From positions 1,922,001-1,986,000 of the forward strand of contig NZ_CP020042.1 in NCBI RefSeq assembly GCF_002028425.1: 64,000 nucleotides of DNA, in the 5' to 3' direction. The position numbers and the translations under genes are program-made. The notes below the pieces were generated by a model. The model did not search any database, was not told where the DNA came from, and was given only the letters and a program-made list of their open reading frames with translations. This DNA comes from Streptomyces katrae. Its GTDB lineage: Bacteria > Actinomycetota > Actinomycetes > Streptomycetales > Streptomycetaceae. This document shows positions 60,004 to 64,000 of this stretch, in pieces. Numbering within the stretch: position 1 is the first letter of the stretch; each line of letters starts with the position of its first letter.

Positions 60004-61506
60004 TCAGGACCGGCGGGACCGGGCCTTGAACGCGGCCTTCCGGGCCTCCTTCGCGGCCTTCTTGTCCGGATGCAGCCGCCCCACGGCCTCCAGCACGTCG
60101 GCCGTCGCGGGGTGCTCGACCCGCCACACCTGGTCGAAGAAGCCGGCGTGGTGCTCCGTCAGGCTCCGCATCAGCAGGGGCAGCTCCTCGGTCTCCCCGT
60201 CGGCGGCGAGCTGCGCCGCGATGGTGTCCACCGTCAGCCAGAACACCATCTCCTGGTCCGGGGCCGGCACGTCCGCCGCCCCGTGCTCCGCCAGCCAGAC
60301 CCGGGCCAGCCCGCCCAGCTGCGCGTCGTCCAGCACGGCCCGCACCGCCGGTTCGGCCTCCGGCCCGGCGGGGATGAGGGCCTGCTGGCAGCGCAGCCGG
60401 CGCAGCGGCGCGGCCTCGTCGTCGCCGCGGGCAGCGGCCAGCAGTTCGGCGGCGGCCTCGGGCAGGTCCCGCCCGGCCAGCCACTGTTCGATCTCGGCCT
60501 GCGCGGCGTCCTCGGGGTAGTAGGACACGGCGTCGAGCAGCGCGTCGGCCCCCTTGCCCGCCAGCTCCCCGATGGCGGGAGCCTCGACCCCGGCCTCCAG
60601 CATGCGGGCGCGGATCCCGTACAGCCCGAGCGGGGTCAGGCGGACCATCCCGTAGCGGGTGATGTCCTCTTCCTCCTCCGCCCTGCTCGGGCCGCCGGCG
60701 TCGGCGAGGTCGTCGGCGAGGTCGTCGGCCTCCGCCATCAGGGCCTCGTCGACGGGCTGGTAGTCGACCAGCCCGATCGGCTCCAGCTGCCGGAACTGGT
60801 CGTCCAGACGCATCATCGCGTCCGAGACCTGCTCCAGGACGGCGTCGGACGGCTCCCCCATGTCGTCCGACATGATCATCGAGGCGGCGAGCACGGGCAG
60901 CGGCACCCGGCCGTCAGCCGGGGCGCCCTCGGAGACGCTGAGCAGGTAGAGGCTGGCGAGCACCCCGTCGAGGAAGTCCGCCTCGCGCTGCGGGTTCCAG
61001 TCGAGCCGGTCGAAGTCGATGTCGCCGCCCGCGTCCATGGCGTCGACCAGGTCGTCCAGGTCGGGCACGGCGGCGTCCGCGAGGACCGTGTCCAGGGCCG
61101 CCAGCCACAGGTCGAGCACGTCGGCGGGTGCGCCTGTGGCCAGCAGCGGGAGGTCCTCGCCGGGGGCGGCCGTGCCGTACTCGGGTTCGGCGCCGTCCGC
61201 GCCGTCCCCGCCGTCCTCCTCCGGCTCCGTCACGTCGACCAGGCCGGTGTCCACGGCCACCCGCCAGGCCTGGCTCGCGTGGGCCGGGGAGTCCTCGTCG
61301 GCGGGATCGAGGCCGAGCACCTCGGCGGCCGCCGGCAGCTGGTCGGCGACGAGTTCGCCGCCCACGTCGACGCGGGTGCCGGGTCCGGCCCAGCGGGCCA
61401 GGCGTACGGCTCGGGCGAACAGCGGGGCGACGAGGGCGTCGCGGGCCAGCTCCGCATCGGAGTGCAGCCGTACCGGCGGCAGCGTGGAGTGCGGCTCTGC
61501 GGACAT
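60004..61506 (-). CDS. Uncharacterised protein, paralogue of the 27.2-28.7 kb gene
   Basis: 500 aa, no assigned family. N-terminal FARAVRLARWAGPGTRVD, an acidic middle (EPEEDGGDGADGAEPEYG; WNPQREADFLDGVLASLYLLSVSEG), a winged-helix-like MVRLTPLGLYGIRARML, and HEAT-like C-terminal helices with VWLAEHGAADVPAPDQEMVF and FWLTVDTIAA, ending in KKAAKEARKAAFKARSRRS. It shares ordered motifs with the gene at 27218-28663 but is much more acidic. ATG 61506 follows GAGGAGAACCACCCC. Role unknown, likely cytoplasmic. Confidence 0.8.
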   Translation of the reverse strand: MSAEPHSTLPPVRLHSDAELARDALVAPLFARAVRLARWAGPGTRVDVGGELVADQLPAAAEVLGLDPADEDSPAHASQAWRVAVDTGLVDVTEPEEDGGDGADGAEPEYGTAAPGEDLPLLATGAPADVLDLWLAALDTVLADAAVPDLDDLVDAMDAGGDIDFDRLDWNPQREADFLDGVLASLYLLSVSEGAPADGRVPLPVLAASMIMSDDMGEPSDAVLEQVSDAMMRLDDQFRQLEPIGLVDYQPVDEALMAEADDLADDLADAGGPSRAEEEEDITRYGMVRLTPLGLYGIRARMLEAGVEAPAIGELAGKGADALLDAVSYYPEDAAQAEIEQWLAGRDLPEAAAELLAAARGDDEAAPLRRLRCQQALIPAGPEAEPAVRAVLDDAQLGGLARVWLAEHGAADVPAPDQEMVFWLTVDTIAAQLAADGETEELPLLMRSLTEHHAGFFDQVWRVEHPATADVLEAVGRLHPDKKAAKEARKAAFKARSRRS

Positions 61507-61872
61507 GGGGTGGTTCTCCTCGGACGGGCGCGCGCGGGACGGGCGGGGCGAATCAGGACGGAGCGAATTGGACGGAGTGGAACGGAACGGAACGGACGAG
61601 CGGAACGGACGAGCGGAACGGAGCGGAATGCAACCGCAGTGGCCGGAGGCGGTCACGGAGGGACCGTCAGACCGGGTGCGGCGACCCAGCGTAGACGCAT
61701 CCGCAGCTCCCCCGGCGGAGCGGAACCGTCAGTTCATCCCACAGTCAGCTGTCGTATTTCCTGGAGACCTTGACAACTTTGCTGGTCACACAGGACATTG
61801 ACGCGCGTAGACGTTAAGGGACCGTCAAATCCCACCCCCCGCTTCTTCCTCCACACACCGGAGTTCCCTCAC
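61507..61872. promoter_or_regulatory. Divergent gap with tandem GGAACGGA repeats and a TTGACA promoter
   Basis: 366 nt. 61575-61627 holds short direct repeats of GGAACGGA and two copies of GACGAGCGGAACG. TTGACA at 61770-61775 is a consensus -35 for the nuclease gene with a weak GGACAT -10 after 17 nt. A lone GTTCATC unit at 61732 is not a full PHO box. Confidence 0.5.
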
Positions 61873-63714
61873 ATGCGCTCATCGCATCCTCGTTCCGCCG
61901 CCGTCGCCGCCCTCGTCGCCGCCGCGCTGGCCTCCGGCCTGCTCGCGGGCACGGCCGACGCGGCCGAAGGCGCCGTGTCCGCCGATCCGGTACGCATCCA
62001 CGACATCCAGGGCACCACCCGGATATCGCCGCTCAACGGCAAGGCCGTCGCCGACGTGCAGGGCATCGTCACGGGAGTGCGCACCTACGGCTCGCGCGGT
62101 TTCTGGATCCAGGACCCCGACGCCGACGACAACCCCGCCACCAGCGAGGGCGTCTTCGTCTTCACCGGCTCCGTCCCGACCGTGGCCGTCGGCGACGCCG
62201 TCAAGGTCTCGGGCACGGTCGGGGAGTACGTCCCCGGCGGGGCCTCCTCCGGCAACCAGTCGGTCACCCAGATCGCCAAGCCCACCGTGACCGTGCTCTC
62301 CTCCGGCAACGCGCTGCCCGAGGCCACCGCCATCGACGAGTACTCCGTCCCGGCGGAGTACGCCCCGGCGGGCGACCCGGCCGCCGCCGGCAGCATCAAC
62401 GGCCTGGCGCTGGAGCCCTCGCGCTACGCCCTGGACTACTACGAGTCCCTGGAGGGCATGAACGTCCGCATCGGCAACTCGCGCGTGGTCGGCGCCACCG
62501 ACCCGCACGCGGAGATGTGGGTGACGGTCAAGGGCTGGGAGAACACCCTCAAGCGCGGCGGCACGCTCTACGGCTCGTACGAGTCCCAGAACACCGGCCG
62601 CCTCCAGGTCCAGCAGCTCGCGCCGCTCGCGCAGCAGCCGTTCCCGGTGGCCAACGTCGGCGACAGGCTGACCGGCACCACCGAGGGCCCCCTGGACTTC
62701 AACCAGTTCGGCGGCTACACCCTGGTGGCCCGCACGCTCGGCACGGTCAAGGCGGGCACCCTCGCCCCCGAGAAGACCAAGGCCCAGCAGCCGGGCGAGC
62801 TCGCGGTGGCCACGTACAACGTGGAGAACCTCGACCCGTCCGACCCGCAGGAGAAGTTCGACAACCTGGCCAAGGCGGTCGTCCAGAACCTGGCCTCGCC
62901 CGACATCGTGGCCCTGGAGGAGATCCAGGACGACAACGGCGCCAAGAACGACGGGACCGTCTCGGCCGAGGAGACCATCAAGAAGTTCACCGCGGCCATC
63001 GTCGCGGCGGGCGGCCCGGCCTACCAGTGGCGGTCCATCAGCCCGGAGAACAACAAGGACGGCGGCGAGCCCGGCGGCAACATCCGCCAGGTGTTCCTCT
63101 TCAACCCCGCCCGGGTCTCCTTCACCGACCGCGCGGCGGGCGACGCGCTGACCGCGACCGGCGTGACGAAGGAGAACGGCAAGGCCGCCCTGACCCACTC
63201 CCCCGGCCGGATCGACCCGGCGAACCCGGCGTGGGCCGACAGCCGCAAGCCGCTGGCCGGCGAGTTCGTCTTCCGCGGCCGCACGGTCTTCGTGATCGCC
63301 AACCACTTCAGCTCCAAGGGCGGCGACGAGGGCCTGACCTCGCAGCACCAGCCTCCGGTGCGCTCGTCCGAGGCCAAGCGGCTGCTCCAGGCGCAGGCGG
63401 TGAACACCTTCGTCAAGCAGATCCTCGCGACCGACAAGAACGCGGACGTCCTCGCCCTCGGCGACATCAACGACTTCGAGTTCTCGAACACGGCGAAGGC
63501 GCTGGAGGACGGCGGGGCCCTGTTCTCGGCGATCAAGTCGCTGCCGAAGGCGGAACGTTACTCCTACGTCTACCAGGGCAACGCGCAGGTGCTGGACCAG
63601 ATCCTGGTCAGCCCGGCGGTCAAGAACTACGCGTACGACAGTGTGCACATCAACGCCGAGTTCTCGGCCCAGAACAGCGACCACGACCCGCAGGTGCTGC
63701 GCTTCCGCCCGTAA
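61873..63714 (+). CDS. Secreted endonuclease/exonuclease/phosphatase family protein
   Basis: 613 aa. Signal peptide SAAVAALVAAALASGLLAGTADAAE. The N-terminal half (HDIQGTTRISPLNGKAVADV, IQDPDADDNPATSEGVFVF, VGDRLTGTTEGPLDF) is an OB-like region of large extracellular nucleases. The C-terminal EEP domain has ATYNVENLDP, LEEIQDDNG, VIANHFSSKGGD, LGDINDFE and SDHDPQVLRF, giving the Asn/Glu/Asp/His set of DNase I-like enzymes. Probably an exported nuclease that recovers phosphate or nucleosides from DNA. ATG 61873 follows GGAG; the stretch from 61798 is leader. Confidence 0.92.
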   Translation: MRSSHPRSAAVAALVAAALASGLLAGTADAAEGAVSADPVRIHDIQGTTRISPLNGKAVADVQGIVTGVRTYGSRGFWIQDPDADDNPATSEGVFVFTGSVPTVAVGDAVKVSGTVGEYVPGGASSGNQSVTQIAKPTVTVLSSGNALPEATAIDEYSVPAEYAPAGDPAAAGSINGLALEPSRYALDYYESLEGMNVRIGNSRVVGATDPHAEMWVTVKGWENTLKRGGTLYGSYESQNTGRLQVQQLAPLAQQPFPVANVGDRLTGTTEGPLDFNQFGGYTLVARTLGTVKAGTLAPEKTKAQQPGELAVATYNVENLDPSDPQEKFDNLAKAVVQNLASPDIVALEEIQDDNGAKNDGTVSAEETIKKFTAAIVAAGGPAYQWRSISPENNKDGGEPGGNIRQVFLFNPARVSFTDRAAGDALTATGVTKENGKAALTHSPGRIDPANPAWADSRKPLAGEFVFRGRTVFVIANHFSSKGGDEGLTSQHQPPVRSSEAKRLLQAQAVNTFVKQILATDKNADVLALGDINDFEFSNTAKALEDGGALFSAIKSLPKAERYSYVYQGNAQVLDQILVSPAVKNYAYDSVHINAEFSAQNSDHDPQVLRFRP

Positions 63715-63724
63715 CACCCGCGAG

Positions 63725-63758
63725 GAGGGGCCCGGCCGCCGCCACGGCCGGGCCCCTC
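63725..63758. terminator. Terminator after the nuclease gene
   Basis: Perfect 14-bp stem GAGGGGCCCGGCCG / CGGCCGGGCCCCTC with a CCGCCA loop, 11 nt past the nuclease stop. Confidence 0.85.
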
Positions 63759-63774
63759 TGCCACACTCCGGCCC

Positions 63775-64000
63775 ATGATCTTCCGTACCGCCACCCGCCA
63801 GGACCTGCCCGCCGTACTCGCCCTGCTGGCCGACGAGGGGCGGGTCACCGATCCGGCCTCGGTCACGGTCGGCGAGGCGCACGAGCGGGCCTTCGCCGCC
63901 ATCGAAGCGGACCCGCGCAACGAGGTGCTGGTCCTGACGGACGGGGAGGCGGTCCTCGGCTGCCTCCAGCTGACGTACGTCCCGGGTCTGGGCCAGGGCG
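63775..64000 (+). CDS. GNAT family acetyltransferase (cut by the window end)
   Basis: Only the first 75 residues are present. ATG 63775, 17 nt after the terminator. MIFRTATRQDLPAVLALLADEG and VLVLTDGEAVLGCLQLTYVPGLGQ match the N-terminal half of GNAT proteins; motif A with acetyl-CoA contacts would be beyond the window. Substrate unknown. Confidence 0.75.
   Translation, partial: MIFRTATRQDLPAVLALLADEGRVTDPASVTVGEAHERAFAAIEADPRNEVLVLTDGEAVLGCLQLTYVPGLGQG

Noticed and set aside
61732..61753. Possible PHO box before the secreted nuclease (GTTCATCCCAC AGTCAGCTGTC)
   Set aside because: Only the first unit fits the consensus; the second lacks GTTCA, so it does not reach the standard of the pit and phoX boxes.

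Overview
The window is GC-rich (about 70 percent or more) actinobacterial DNA with third-position GC bias, many GTG starts, ATGA and GTGA stop/start overlaps, strong GGAGG ribosome sites and 11-nt PHO-box repeats. Gene content points to Streptomyces or a very close relative: a LAETG-anchored protein, the RING/TerD protein of the MXAN_6230/SCO0854 type, a pit phosphate transporter followed by a cobalamin cluster, TerD proteins and PhoX. No rRNA, tRNA, CRISPR, insertion sequence or prophage was recognised. The locus looks like ordinary chromosome with a few accessory pieces.

Layout. 0-7.7 kb: moaA, an acetate-type symporter with its DUF485 partner, a secreted subtilisin, a zinc alcohol dehydrogenase, and a YhhN/sterol-desaturase pair. 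7.8-10.9 kb: a stand-alone NACHT NTPase with a leucine-rich C-terminus (STAND/NLR-like, possible immune sensor). 10.9-15.9 kb: a tight four-gene catabolic operon (two amidohydrolases, SDR, acetoacetate-decarboxylase-like protein) facing a TetR regulator across a perfect TGTAAC-N3-GTTACA palindrome. 16-31 kb: RING/TerD-like protein, DEDDh exonuclease-BRCT, metallothionein-like protein, SURF1, an SDR lacking its catalytic Tyr/Lys, enoyl-CoA hydratase, small HTH protein, ABC-F ATPase, zinc metallopeptidase, VOC protein, an uncharacterised protein with a paralogue at 60 kb, and a hydrolase.

30.2-41.4 kb: pit with a two-unit PHO box, a small membrane protein, a terminator, then a cobalamin riboswitch leading cobD-cobQ, a chelatase AAA/VWA gene, cobO, cobB and a CbiG_C-CobC fusion, with a ZIP transporter inserted on the opposite strand. 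The chelatase gene changes reading frame by -1 in the linker between its AAA and VWA halves; this is either programmed frameshifting, an inactivating indel or a sequence error. cobN is not in the window.

41.9-64 kb: a CapA-family protein, the LAETG wall protein, an amidohydrolase interrupted by an in-frame TGA, two class-V aminotransferases, a DsbA/FrnE-like protein, a GNAT, a penicillin-binding protein, a two-component system, a membrane protein, an IclR regulator divergent from an aldehyde dehydrogenase with a palindrome between them, a double TerD protein, a PHO-box-preceded Tat-exported PhoX, the second member of the 27-kb paralogous family, a secreted endo/exonuclease-phosphatase and a GNAT cut by the window end. 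Phosphate (pit, phoX) and cobalamin are the two regulatory themes visible in the DNA. Several intergenic gaps are built from shared GC-rich repeat modules.
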